Assembly (NCBI RefSeq): GCF_900182695.1
Contig: NZ_FXTK01000022.1
Location: 1-62,035, forward strand
Reading direction: 5' to 3'
DNA from: Paracoccus laeviglucosivorans
GTDB lineage: Bacteria > Pseudomonadota > Alphaproteobacteria > Rhodobacterales > Rhodobacteraceae
Length of the DNA: 62,035 nt
Shown here one piece after another: positions 24,659 to 32,871 of the stretch; position 1 is the stretch's first letter, and every line of letters begins with the position of its first letter. The translations under genes were made by a program, and so were the position numbers. The notes below the pieces were generated by a model that ran no database searches, was not told where the DNA came from, and saw only the letters and a program-made list of their open reading frames with translations.

Positions 24659-25698
24659 GCGGTCGCGGAATCCGTGCCGCTGCCGGGCAGGCGCAGCTTG
24701 GCCCGCCGCAAGCGGGGACGGGCCTGCGCCGTTTCCAGATGCCCGACCAGCCGCGCCGGTCCCGCATAGGGTTGGACCACCGAAGGGTGCAGCAATTCGC
24801 TGATGTCCCGGCCGGGACGGCGCGCACGACGGGTCAGGAATATCTTGCCCCAGCTGCGCCACGATCCGACCGAACGTGCGCCCACATCGCAAGGCAGCGA
24901 CTGCCGCCAGTCCTGCGGCAAGGGCAGGCCCAGCACCTCGGCCTGCGCCAGCAGCCACACCAGCGGCACATTGGCCAGCGGTCGCGCGAATTCGTAACCG
25001 CCAAGCTGCCCGCCCACATCCGGGTGACAGCCGCGGAACCACATCTGTTCGACGCGCTCATCTGCCTGATCGCCGGTCCACAAGACAGGGGCAAAGGCTT
25101 CGCGGGTTTCGTCCAGCGCCAGCGCGTGCATCCCGCGACGGACATTGGGGGCGATGCAGCCCTTGGAATACGTGAAGCCCGGTTCCGACACGGTGCGCAG
25201 GAACGGCACGCGCAGGCCCAGCGACATGACCGTATCCAGCAGGCCAAGGAATTGCACCGGCACTTCGGCGTGGCACAGCGCGGGGTCCAGCCGACCGCCG
25301 GTTTCGGCGCGGTAATGCCGCCATGCCTCGGCGATCACGTCGTCGCTGGCATGTTCGGAGGTCGGCAGGCCGATGCGGTGGATCATGTCGGCCAATGCGC
25401 AGACGCCGATCCCGCCGCGCGAATAGCCAAAGAAGAACAAGGGGTTGTCCGCACGCCAGTTCCGCGCCAGCCAAGTATAGGCGGCCAGGATGTTCAGATC
25501 CAGCGACAGCCCCGAAACAAGCTGCGGCACGGTGCGCCACGCGGCCCATTGCTGGCCTGCCGCGTAGTAAAGCTGGACGTTCTGGCCTGCCAACAGCCCG
25601 TGAATGCGGGCGATGGATGAGCATTGCCCCTCGGTCAACGAGGCGAAGGTCCCGTCCATCAGGACCACTTGGCAAACGGGCGAAGCATGCGGTTCCAT
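24655..25698 (-). CDS. DUF2235 (Tle1-like) α/β-hydrolase
   Basis: 347 aa from the ATG at 25698 (the frame extends to 25938, but into the next gene). It has the DUF2235 signs: an early DGT motif (VVLMDGTFASL), the nucleophile elbow FFFGYSRGGIG with Ser93, LGLLDTVMSLG (probable Asp region) and HPDVGGQLGGYEFA (probable His region). The family includes Tle1 phospholipase effectors of the type VI system and free-living hydrolases. There is no signal peptide, no VgrG/PAAR domain and no T6SS or immunity gene beside it, so an ordinary intracellular hydrolase is as likely as an effector. Confidence 0.8.
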   Translation of the reverse strand: MEPHASPVCQVVLMDGTFASLTEGQCSSIARIHGLLAGQNVQLYYAAGQQWAAWRTVPQLVSGLSLDLNILAAYTWLARNWRADNPLFFFGYSRGGIGVCALADMIHRIGLPTSEHASDDVIAEAWRHYRAETGGRLDPALCHAEVPVQFLGLLDTVMSLGLRVPFLRTVSEPGFTYSKGCIAPNVRRGMHALALDETREAFAPVLWTGDQADERVEQMWFRGCHPDVGGQLGGYEFARPLANVPLVWLLAQAEVLGLPLPQDWRQSLPCDVGARSVGSWRSWGKIFLTRRARRPGRDISELLHPSVVQPYAGPARLVGHLETAQARPRLRRAKLRLPGSGTDSATA

Positions 25699-25741
25699 GC
25701 CCGCGAAACTATCGCCCGAACGCGACGCGAAAGTGGCGGCT

Positions 25742-26884
25742 TTATGAAAATGCTTTGACAGAAACCTGTGAAAGCTGCCCGAAGCCGTTGAAATGGGTAT
25801 TCGTAACTGTGGAATAAGCACCTGCACCATGAAACACCACAAAATCGCCCTCGCAAACATTGCCGGGCAGGGCGAGTTCCCCCGGCAATCGGTCAATTGA
25901 ATCGCAGGTCGGGCCAAAAATCGTGCGCGGCGTGACATTGCCGTCGCGCGGCAGCCCTTGGGGCGTCAGAACCTGAATCCGGTCCAGATTACCGATCTGC
26001 GGCAGCTCGGTCAGGCCGCCATAGACGCCGTCGTTCAGAAATATGTCGGAATTGCGAATGGCCTTGATCCGGGTGATCAGCGAAAAGGCATCTGCACAAA
26101 GACCGCGCCCCGGTTCGCAGACCAATTGCGGCGCGCGGTCGAACACCTGCACGCTTTTCGCGATCTGGCGAAAGATCGACTCAAGATCCGGGGTCGCGCC
26201 TGCGATCCGATGCGACGGAAAACCGCCGCCGACATTCAGCCGATGGATCGGCGTGTCGGCCATGTGGGCAATTTCTGCGGCCATGCGGATATAGCCGTCC
26301 CAAGGCAGCGGATCGGTGCATTGCGTGCCAGGATGAAAGCTCAGCGACGGGATATGCCCCCGCGCGGCCACCGAGCGCAACAATTCCGCGGCGACCTGGG
26401 GCGTGGCACCGAATTTCGATCCGAAGTCATAAGCCGCGCCCTTGATCGGCAGCTTGAAACGCGGCGCGATCTCGGACCCTTTGGGCAGGGCGTCGAACAG
26501 CTTTTCCAGTTCCGAAAAACTGTCCACTGACCAGACCCGCACGCCCGCGGCGACGGCATGGGCAATCTCTGAACGCGACCGCACCGGGTTGTGGTAATGG
26601 CGCGCAGCACCCGGAGCCAGCCGTCCGATCAGGTCGATCTCGGCGGGTGAGGCGACGTCGAAACCGCCGATCCCCGCCCCGGCCAGCGTGCGGATGACGC
26701 GCTTGTCGGGATTGGCCTTGACCGCATAGGTCACCAGCCCCGGAAAGCCCTGAATGAACCGTCGCGCCTGCGCGCGCAGGACGGCGGGCGCAAAGGCCAT
26801 GACGGGTTGGTCGGGGGCCATGTCCCGGATGATCTGCGCGGGGTTCGTCCATAGTGCCGGGCCGCGGCCCTCGGTCAGTCCCAT
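25742..26884 (-). CDS. Ornithine (or lysine) decarboxylase, alanine-racemase fold
   Basis: 380 aa, fold-type III PLP enzyme. YAVKANPDK carries the PLP lysine (Lys56), ...LNVGGGFPS binds phosphate, CEPGRGLCADAF is the PLP phosphate loop and FGPTCDSIDRLP contains the catalytic Cys327-Asp328 of eukaryote-type ODC. It makes putrescine (or cadaverine) in polyamine biosynthesis. The next gene, divergent, is an Lrp-type regulator, with a dyad between them. Substrate choice between ornithine and lysine cannot be decided by eye. Confidence 0.88.
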   Translation of the reverse strand: MGLTEGRGPALWTNPAQIIRDMAPDQPVMAFAPAVLRAQARRFIQGFPGLVTYAVKANPDKRVIRTLAGAGIGGFDVASPAEIDLIGRLAPGAARHYHNPVRSRSEIAHAVAAGVRVWSVDSFSELEKLFDALPKGSEIAPRFKLPIKGAAYDFGSKFGATPQVAAELLRSVAARGHIPSLSFHPGTQCTDPLPWDGYIRMAAEIAHMADTPIHRLNVGGGFPSHRIAGATPDLESIFRQIAKSVQVFDRAPQLVCEPGRGLCADAFSLITRIKAIRNSDIFLNDGVYGGLTELPQIGNLDRIQVLTPQGLPRDGNVTPRTIFGPTCDSIDRLPGELALPGNVCEGDFVVFHGAGAYSTVTNTHFNGFGQLSQVSVKAFS

Positions 26885-26974
26885 CTGCTCCTCCCGTATT
26901 TTCTTTCAGCTTGCGCCCGACTCGGGGCGGGCGCAGCAGCGAAAATGGTGGAATCGCCCGCCAAATGCGCTAAT

Positions 26975-26990
26975 ACGACAGGATTGTCGT
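26975..26990. promoter_or_regulatory. Dyad in the ODC/Lrp divergent promoter
   Basis: ACGACA-GGAT-TGTCGT is a perfect six-pair inverted repeat 12 bases before the Lrp GTG start. It probably binds the Lrp-type protein for autoregulation and control of the decarboxylase gene. Confidence 0.55.
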
Positions 26991-27001
26991 CAAAATGACA
27001 G

Positions 27002-27442
27002 GTGAAGGCTTTGGACGAACTGGATCGGGGCATTCTGGCCCATTTGGCGCAGGATGCGCGTCTGTCGGTCGCGGTGCTGGCGCGGCGGCTGAAGGTGGCG
27101 CGTTCCACCGTGCAGGCGCGGCTTGAACGGCTGGAGACCAGTGGGGCCATTGCCGGATATACGCTGCGGCTGGGCGACAGCGCGCGTGAAAACCGCATTC
27201 GCGCCACCTGCCTGCTGACGATCGAGCCGCGCTCGCAGGCCGGGATCCTGACCCGGTTGCGCAATCTGCCCGAGGTCGAGCGTATCCATACCACCAGCGG
27301 TCGCGTGGACATCCTGCTGCAACTGGCTGCGGAATCGACCAGCCAGCTTGACGATGTGCTGGATCAGATCGGCGGATTGACCGGCGTGCGCAGCAGCGAA
27401 AGCCTGATCCACCTGTCCACCAAGCTGGACCGCGCCACTTAG
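27002..27442 (+). CDS. Lrp/AsnC-family transcriptional regulator
   Basis: 146 aa from GTG 27002. N-terminal HTH (DELDRGILAHLAQDARLSVAVLA; RRLKVARSTVQARLERLE) and a C-terminal RAM ligand-binding domain (ATCLLTIEPRSQAG..., LPEVERIHTTSGRVDILLQL). It is divergent from the ornithine decarboxylase gene, which suggests an amino acid such as ornithine or lysine as effector. Its stop overlaps that of rsmD (TTAG shared). Confidence 0.88.
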   Translation: MKALDELDRGILAHLAQDARLSVAVLARRLKVARSTVQARLERLETSGAIAGYTLRLGDSARENRIRATCLLTIEPRSQAGILTRLRNLPEVERIHTTSGRVDILLQLAAESTSQLDDVLDQIGGLTGVRSSESLIHLSTKLDRAT

Positions 27443-27999
27443 GCCGGGCGCAGCAGCGTCACCACCGTATCGCCATATTGGCGCTGGTCGATCTGTTCCA
27501 GCCCCGCGACGGGCGGGGGGGCTGCGGCTTCTTCCCAGACGACCATCGCGCCGGGGGCGATCCAGCCACCGGCCAGCGCGGATTGCAGCGCGCGTTCGCC
27601 CAAGCCCTTGCCATAGGGCGGGTCCAGAAACACCAGCCCATATCCCGCGCAGCTGTTGTCGCCCAGCCGCGTGGCGTCGCGCCGCCAGCAATCGGTCACC
27701 GCCCCCGCCCGGCACTTGTCGATATTGGCCCGCAGCAACGCGCGCGAGGCCGCGCCGTCATCGACAAAGGCCACGCGGGACGCGCCGCGCGACAGCGCCT
27801 CAAGTCCCAGTGCGCCAGTGCCGGCAAACAGATCCAGCACGCGGGCATTGGGGATCGGATTGCCATGCGTGCCGTTGATCAGCAGGTTGAAGATCGCTTC
27901 GCGCACCCGATCGGTCGTGGGGCGCAGATGTGCCGCCGGATCGCCCGCGCCGACCTCGGCCAGCTTCAGCCCGCGCAGATTGCCGCCGATGATCCTCAT
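27439..27999 (-). CDS. rsmD: 16S rRNA (guanine966-N2)-methyltransferase
   Basis: 186 aa. It begins MRIIGGNLRGLKL and has RPTTDRVREAIFNLL, VLDLFAGTGALGLEALSRG (SAM motif I) and the catalytic motif LVFLDPPYGKG. Methylates G966 of 16S rRNA during 30S assembly. The start overlaps the upstream FAD reductase stop by ATGA. The longer open frame to 28356 is an out-of-phase reading through that gene. Confidence 0.92.
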   Translation of the reverse strand: MRIIGGNLRGLKLAEVGAGDPAAHLRPTTDRVREAIFNLLINGTHGNPIPNARVLDLFAGTGALGLEALSRGASRVAFVDDGAASRALLRANIDKCRAGAVTDCWRRDATRLGDNSCAGYGLVFLDPPYGKGLGERALQSALAGGWIAPGAMVVWEEAAAPPPVAGLEQIDQRQYGDTVVTLLRPA

Positions 28000-29162
28000 A
28001 GCAATGCCTTCAGGTCGGTGGCCTGCGCCACGGTTTCGGGTGCGGGCGACTTGCCGCCTTCGATCAGGCGCTTGCCGATCATATAGGCGCGCGCGTCGTT
28101 CAGCGCGTCCACCGCGATCAGCCGCCCGTCCCGGTAATACCAGACCGAGCCGGGGCGCGTGACCACCCGGTCGTAACCCGCATTCAGCCCGGCGATCTGC
28201 AGCTTGGCGTCGAACTGATCCGACCAGAACCATGGCTTCGGGACATAATCCGTCGCCGCGCCAAGGATGTTGGCCGCCACCGCCTCGGCCATGTCGATGG
28301 CGTTGCCGACGCTTTCCAGCCGCAGCCGCCCATCGGGACCGGGAAAGCTGGCGCAATCGCCCGCAGCCCAGATCGCCGGATCGCTGGTGCGGCCCTGCGC
28401 GTCGGTGGCGATGCCATTGTCCAGCGCCAGTCCCGCTGCCTCGGCCAAGGCGGTTTCGGGGGTGACGCCGATGCCGCAGATGACCAGATCGGCGGGCAGG
28501 GTGCGGCCATCGGCCAGCGCCACACCGTCGGCAATGGCGGTGATGCCGACGCCCTCGATGATCTGGACCCCGTGCGAGACATGCAGCGCGCGGATCATGT
28601 CCGCCGTCTCAGACGCGGCCACGCGGCCAAGGATGCGCGGCGCGGCCTCGACCAGCGTGACCTCCAGACCCAGCTTGCGGGCGACTGCCGCCGCCTCCAG
28701 CCCGATATAGCCGCCGCCGATCACCACAAGCCGCGCGCCTGCCACCAGCGCGGGTCGGACCGCAGCGATGTCGGCAAGATTGCGGATCACATGGACATGG
28801 GGCAGATGGCCGCCCATCGCGGCAGGCAGGCGGCGCGGCGTTGCGCCCAGCGTCAGGGCCAGCGCGTCATAAGGCACCTCGCCCGCATCCGTCACCACCA
28901 CGCGGCGGGCGCGGTCGATCCCAGTCGCCCGGCGACCCAGCAGCAGCGTGATGCCCTGTTCATCCCACCATTCCGGCGCGCGCAGCGTCAGGCGGTCCAG
29001 CCCCATATCGCCCAGCAGATAGGCCTTGGACAAAGGCGGGCGCTGATAGGGCGGCGCGGGTTCGTCGCCGATCACCGTGATCCCGCCCGCATGGCCAAGC
29101 GCGCGCAGCTTTGCCGCCATGGACGCCGCTGCCTGTCCCGCGCCAAGGATCACGATGTTCAT
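27996..29162 (-). CDS. FAD/NAD(P)-dependent ferredoxin reductase-like protein
   Basis: 388 aa. FAD-binding motif VILGAGQAAASMAAKLRALG at the N-terminus, PPYQRPPLSKAYLLG, a second dinucleotide motif VVIGGGYIGLEAAAVA (NADH), and ...IWAAGDCASF near the C-terminus with a reductase_C domain after it. This is the putidaredoxin/rhodocoxin reductase class, which passes electrons to a [2Fe-2S] ferredoxin for P450s or dioxygenases. No ferredoxin or oxygenase is encoded beside it. Coupled with rsmD by ATGA. Confidence 0.88.
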   Translation of the reverse strand: MNIVILGAGQAAASMAAKLRALGHAGGITVIGDEPAPPYQRPPLSKAYLLGDMGLDRLTLRAPEWWDEQGITLLLGRRATGIDRARRVVVTDAGEVPYDALALTLGATPRRLPAAMGGHLPHVHVIRNLADIAAVRPALVAGARLVVIGGGYIGLEAAAVARKLGLEVTLVEAAPRILGRVAASETADMIRALHVSHGVQIIEGVGITAIADGVALADGRTLPADLVICGIGVTPETALAEAAGLALDNGIATDAQGRTSDPAIWAAGDCASFPGPDGRLRLESVGNAIDMAEAVAANILGAATDYVPKPWFWSDQFDAKLQIAGLNAGYDRVVTRPGSVWYYRDGRLIAVDALNDARAYMIGKRLIEGGKSPAPETVAQATDLKALL

Positions 29163-29238
29163 GGTAAGCCCTTACTGGTGTTTCGCGGTCGGCACCCTAT
29201 AGTCCGCCCGGAACCGATGCAATTCATGGAGAACCTGC

Positions 29239-29721
29239 ATGGCAATCGCAAAAGGCGACAAGCTTCCCGAAGGCAAGCTGGTGAAACTGGGCGAAAACGG
29301 CCCCGAGACCATCGAGGTGGCCGAACTGTCGCAGGGCCGCGTCGCAATCTTCGCCGTGCCGGGCGCCTATACGCCGACCTGCAACAACAGCCACATGCCC
29401 AGCTTCGTGAAGAACGTCGACAAGTTCCGCGAAAAAGGCGTCTCGCGCGTGGTCTGCGTCACCGTCAACGATCCCTTTGTCGCGGGTGCATGGTCGAAAT
29501 CGACCGGCGCTGGCGATGCGGGCATCGACGTGCTGGCCGATGGCGACGGCAGCTGGACCAAGGCGCTTGGCATGAACATCGAAGGTGCGGGCTGGGTCAA
29601 CGGCCGCTCCAAGCGTTACGCGATGCTGGTCGATGACGGCACCGTGACCGAGCTTCAGGTCGAGGAAAGCCCCGGCGCCTGCACGCTGACCTCGGGCGAC
29701 TCGCTTTTGGATCTGGTCTGA
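29239..29721 (+). CDS. Peroxiredoxin, Prx5/AhpE-like
   Basis: 160 aa. The peroxidatic Cys48 lies in PGAYTPTCNNSH, the Prx5 signature, with Thr45 and a downstream Arg as activating residues. A second cysteine (GACTLTSG, ~147) could resolve the sulfenic acid. Reduces H2O2 and organic peroxides in the cytoplasm, probably with glutaredoxin or thioredoxin. The last 67 bases overlap the convergent HxlR gene. Confidence 0.92.
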   Translation: MAIAKGDKLPEGKLVKLGENGPETIEVAELSQGRVAIFAVPGAYTPTCNNSHMPSFVKNVDKFREKGVSRVVCVTVNDPFVAGAWSKSTGAGDAGIDVLADGDGSWTKALGMNIEGAGWVNGRSKRYAMLVDDGTVTELQVEESPGACTLTSGDSLLDLV

Positions 29722-30368
29722 GCCTTCAGGCTGAACAGCCCACAGAAACGCTGGGCGGCGTCCCGATCGCCGCTTAGCCCCACGCGACCCGCGCCGGCCA
29801 TGGCCAGCGGCCCCGGCCCATAGATCGCAAAGGCCAGATCATTGCCGCTGCCGCGCAGGACGAAATCCCCCGCCGCCTCGCGCATGGCCACGACCTGCGG
29901 CGCGCCGCTGGCGTCGAATGTCACGCGGAACTGTTCGACCCCGGACACGATCCCTGCCGTCAGCCCCGATCCTGCCGCCCGCGCCGCATCGACCGTCGCG
30001 GAAATCGAGATCATCAGCGCCGAGATGCTGATATGCCGCGTCGGATCGTGGTCCGGCAGCAGCAGCGCCCAGCGGCAAAGCTCGCGCAGCATCGGATGCA
30101 GGGCGCGACCCAGATCGGTCAGGGCATAGATCCCCAGCACCTCATCATGCGCGACGATGCCGAATTCCACCAATTGCCCCAGCCTTTGCGTCAGCACGCT
30201 GGCTGTGATCCCCGGCATTCCCGCGCGGATCATCTGGAAGCGCTTGGGCTGGAACATCAGTTCGCGCACGACAAGCAGTGCCCAGCGGTCGCCGATAAAG
30301 TTCAGCGCATGGGCGCCAAGGCAACCTTCGTCATATCGCAAGCGCGGGGTTTTGCCGGTGTTGGTCAT
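29655..30368 (-). CDS. HxlR-family transcriptional regulator with C-terminal domain
   Basis: 237 aa, about twice the length of a simple HxlR protein. Residues ~10-100 are the HxlR winged helix (GDRWALLVVRELMFQPKRFQ..., ITASVLTQRLGQLVEFGIV, YALTDLGRAL). Residues ~110-215 form an extra domain of unknown type, probably an SCP2-like sterol-carrier fold (FRVTFDASGAPQVV..., FVLRGSGNDLAFAIYG). HxlR proteins often sense electrophiles or quinones. It is divergent from a five-gene detoxification-type operon, its likely target. The 3' end runs antisense into the peroxiredoxin gene. Confidence 0.85.
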   Translation of the reverse strand: MTNTGKTPRLRYDEGCLGAHALNFIGDRWALLVVRELMFQPKRFQMIRAGMPGITASVLTQRLGQLVEFGIVAHDEVLGIYALTDLGRALHPMLRELCRWALLLPDHDPTRHISISALMISISATVDAARAAGSGLTAGIVSGVEQFRVTFDASGAPQVVAMREAAGDFVLRGSGNDLAFAIYGPGPLAMAGAGRVGLSGDRDAAQRFCGLFSLKAQTRSKSESPEVSVQAPGLSST

Positions 30369-30380
30369 AAAATAATATTA

Positions 30381-30401
30381 GCAGTTGCTTTTTAATACTG
30401 C
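30381..30401. promoter_or_regulatory. Candidate HxlR operator
   Basis: GCAGT-N11-ACTGC forms a symmetric site in the AT-rich divergent region between the HxlR gene and the DUF1428 gene. It lies 12 bases before the regulator start and about 55 before the operon start. Confidence 0.5.
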
Positions 30402-30455
30402 AAGTGCCAACCTCCGACTCAGCGGCGCAAAGCCGCGCCATATGAGGAGGAAGCT

Positions 30456-30809
30456 ATGACTTACTACTCGGGGTTCCTGCTGGCGGTTCCGACCGCGAAT
30501 AAGCAGACGTATATCGACCACGCGAAAAAGGCCGCGCCCATGTTCAAACGCTGGGGCGCGCTGCGGATGATCGAAAACTGGGGCGTGGACGTGCCGCGCG
30601 GCAAAGTCACCGATTTCTACATGGCGACGCAGGCCAAGGATGACGAAACGGTGGTGTTTTCGTGGATCGAATGGCCGGACCGCGCCACTGCGGACGCCGC
30701 CTATGAAAAGATGATGTCCGATCCCGACATGCAAAGCATGGGCGAAATGCCCTTTGACGGGATGCGGATGATGTGGGGCGGGTTCGAACCCGTCGTGGAC
30801 GAAAGCTGA
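30456..30809 (+). CDS. DUF1428 family protein
   Basis: 117 aa, full length for DUF1428 (YbaA-like dimeric α+β-barrel). Conserved parts are YYSGFLLAVPTANK, ENWGVDVPRGKVTDF, FSWIEWPDRATADAAYEKM and FDGMRMMWGGFEPV. The biochemical role is not known. GAGGAGGAAG is a strong SD. It is the first gene of a five-gene operon (DUF1428, VOC, YceI, GST, GST) that faces an HxlR regulator; this context suggests response to reactive small molecules. Confidence 0.88.
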   Translation: MTYYSGFLLAVPTANKQTYIDHAKKAAPMFKRWGALRMIENWGVDVPRGKVTDFYMATQAKDDETVVFSWIEWPDRATADAAYEKMMSDPDMQSMGEMPFDGMRMMWGGFEPVVDES

Positions 30810-30819
30810 GGTTACGGCG

Positions 30820-31608
30820 ATGTATCACGGTAAACCGAACTGGTTCGAACTTTCGACCGCCCGCGGCGCACTTGCGGATGCCGAGGGGTTTTATGGCAAG
30901 GTTCTTGGCTGGGCCGTTGTCGATGGGGGGATGGAGGGTTTCACCTATCACCTTGCCAGCCATGACGGCGAGATGATCGCCGGTCTGATGGAACTGCTGC
31001 CGCAGATGGAGGGCATTCCACCGAACTGGCTAATCTATTTCGATGTCGATGACCTTGATGCGGCAGTCGCCAAGATCCAGACCCTTGGCGGCAAGGTTCA
31101 CCGTGATCCCGCCGAAATCCCCGGCACGGGCCGTTTTGCAATCGTAGCTGATCCGCAGGGTGCGGTTCTGGGCCTTCTGGAGCCCGCACCCATGGACCCG
31201 CAGCCTCCGGTCGAATCCGGGGCGTTCAACCAGCGCAAGGAAAGCCACGGCAACTGGATCGAACTGATGTCCACCGATCCCGCCGCGGGCTTCGATTTCT
31301 ATTCCGAGCTGTTCGGCTGGACGAAATCCGACGCCGTGGACATGGGCGAGATGGGCACCTATCAGGTGTTCGCGTGGCAGGGCACCCAGATCGGCGGCAT
31401 GATGGGTCTGGGCATGTCGCCCGTGTCCTGCTGGCTGCCCTATTTCGGGGTGAATGGCGTGACCGAGGCGATTGAACGCATCAAGGCCGCCGGGGGCGAG
31501 ATCCTGCATGGTCCGGTCGAAGTGCCCGGCCCGGCCTATATCGCCTTTGCTCGTGATCCGCAGGGGGCGCATTTCTCGGTCGTCGGACCCAAGGAGCATA
31601 CGGAATGA
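30820..31608 (+). CDS. VOC (glyoxalase/dioxygenase-fold) protein, two modules
   Basis: 262 aa with two vicinal-oxygen-chelate modules: residues ~5-120 (NWFELSTARGALADAEGFYG, DPQGAVLGLLEP) and ~140-260 (NWIELMSTDPAAGFDFYSEL, RDPQGAHFSVVGP). In each module a W-F-E/W-I-E start and D-P-Q-G-A end are kept. Such tandem VOC proteins are usually lyases, transferases or binding proteins for electrophiles. 10 bases after the DUF1428 gene; overlaps the yceI-like gene by ATGA. Confidence 0.87.
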   Translation: MYHGKPNWFELSTARGALADAEGFYGKVLGWAVVDGGMEGFTYHLASHDGEMIAGLMELLPQMEGIPPNWLIYFDVDDLDAAVAKIQTLGGKVHRDPAEIPGTGRFAIVADPQGAVLGLLEPAPMDPQPPVESGAFNQRKESHGNWIELMSTDPAAGFDFYSELFGWTKSDAVDMGEMGTYQVFAWQGTQIGGMMGLGMSPVSCWLPYFGVNGVTEAIERIKAAGGEILHGPVEVPGPAYIAFARDPQGAHFSVVGPKEHTE

Positions 31609-32237
31609 TCCGCGCCGCCGTCCTTGCCATTCTCTGCGCCACCCCGGTGGTGGCGCAGGAATATTCCCCCGCCGACGTGCCGCATGGGCAAAAGGATTAT
31701 CACGCCGCTGCGGCAGGCAGCTATAAGCTGGACCCGATGCATACGGCGCTGGTGACGCGGGTGCTGCATCTGGGTTTTTCCTACAGCCTGTTCCGGTTCG
31801 ACAAGCCCTCGGCCACGCTGGAATGGAACCCCGACGACCCCGCCAAAAGCAAGCTGTCGGCGCAGGTTCAGATCGACTCGATCTCTACCCCGGTTGAGGG
31901 CTTTGCCCAATACCTGCTGGGCAAGGAATATCTTGACGCCGCCACCAATCCGACCGCGACATTCGTGTCGGACAGCTTCACCGCGCAATCCGATACAGGC
32001 GGCACGGTGACGGGGCAGCTGACCATCATGGGCAAGACCCATCCCGCCACGTTTGACGTTGAACTGATCGGTGCGGGCAAGGGCTATACCGGCGATGCAC
32101 AGGGCAATCCGATCATCCGCGACCTGATCGGCCTGCAGGCGGAAACCGAAATCGATCCGCAGGCTTACGGCCTGAACGCCTTTTTCACCGCACCAATCCC
32201 CATCCAGATAGATGCCGAGTTCGTTCGGCAGGAGTGA
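31605..32237 (+). CDS. YceI family periplasmic protein
   Basis: 210 aa. A signal peptide (MIRAAVLAILCATPVVAQ) precedes a YceI lipocalin-like domain: YKLDPMHTALVTRVLHLGFS, ...TFVSDSFTAQS, GQLTIMGKTHPATFDVEL. YceI proteins bind isoprenoid-type lipids such as polyprenyl chains in the periplasm. Third gene of the operon. Confidence 0.88.
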   Translation: MIRAAVLAILCATPVVAQEYSPADVPHGQKDYHAAAAGSYKLDPMHTALVTRVLHLGFSYSLFRFDKPSATLEWNPDDPAKSKLSAQVQIDSISTPVEGFAQYLLGKEYLDAATNPTATFVSDSFTAQSDTGGTVTGQLTIMGKTHPATFDVELIGAGKGYTGDAQGNPIIRDLIGLQAETEIDPQAYGLNAFFTAPIPIQIDAEFVRQE

Positions 32238-32241
32238 TCTG

Positions 32242-32871
32242 ATGCTGACCATCACCACCTATGACTGGGTTCCCGACATGGCCGTGGGCTATGTCCGCGA
32301 CCTGCGCATCCGCTGGGCCTGCCTTGAAGCGGGCCTGCCCTATACCGTCGAGACGACCAGCGTGCGCGAAAAGACGCCGCAGCATTTCGCCCGCCAGCCC
32401 TTTGGGCAGGTGCCCATCCTGCGCGACGGCGATCTGTCGCTGTTCGAAAGCGGCGCGATCCTTTTGTATCTGGCCGAGCGTCAGCCCGCCCTGATGCCCC
32501 AGGACGCCAAAGGCCGGGCCGAAACCCAGCAATGGCTGATCGCCGCGCTGAACAGTCTGGAACCGGCGGTCATGACGCTGACCATCGCGCGGATATTCGA
32601 TCAGGATGCCCATGCCGATGCGCTGGCATTGCCGCGGATGCACGAAAGGCTGGGCCAGCTTGCCGCCGTCATCGCCAACCGCGAATTCATCGCTGCCGGG
32701 CGCTTTACCGTCGCCGATATTCTGGTGGCCGACGTGCTGCGCATCGTGGACAGTCTGGCTGAGCTTGGCCCCTATCCCGACCTTGCCGATTACATGACGC
32801 GCATGACCGCGCGGCCCGCCTTTCAGCAGGCCCATGACGCGCAGGTCGCGCATTTCGCCAAGGCCGCATGA
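32242..32871 (+). CDS. Glutathione S-transferase family protein
   Basis: 209 aa from ATG 32242 (SD AGGAG seven bases upstream). It has a thioredoxin-like N-terminal domain with FGQVPILRDGDLSLFESGAI (cis-Pro and Glu-Ser glutathione-binding motif) and an all-helical C-terminal domain with FIAAGRFTVADILVADVLRI. The catalytic Tyr/Ser/Cys of the N-terminus is not obvious. Overlaps the next GST gene by four bases. Confidence 0.9.
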   Translation: MLTITTYDWVPDMAVGYVRDLRIRWACLEAGLPYTVETTSVREKTPQHFARQPFGQVPILRDGDLSLFESGAILLYLAERQPALMPQDAKGRAETQQWLIAALNSLEPAVMTLTIARIFDQDAHADALALPRMHERLGQLAAVIANREFIAAGRFTVADILVADVLRIVDSLAELGPYPDLADYMTRMTARPAFQQAHDAQVAHFAKAA

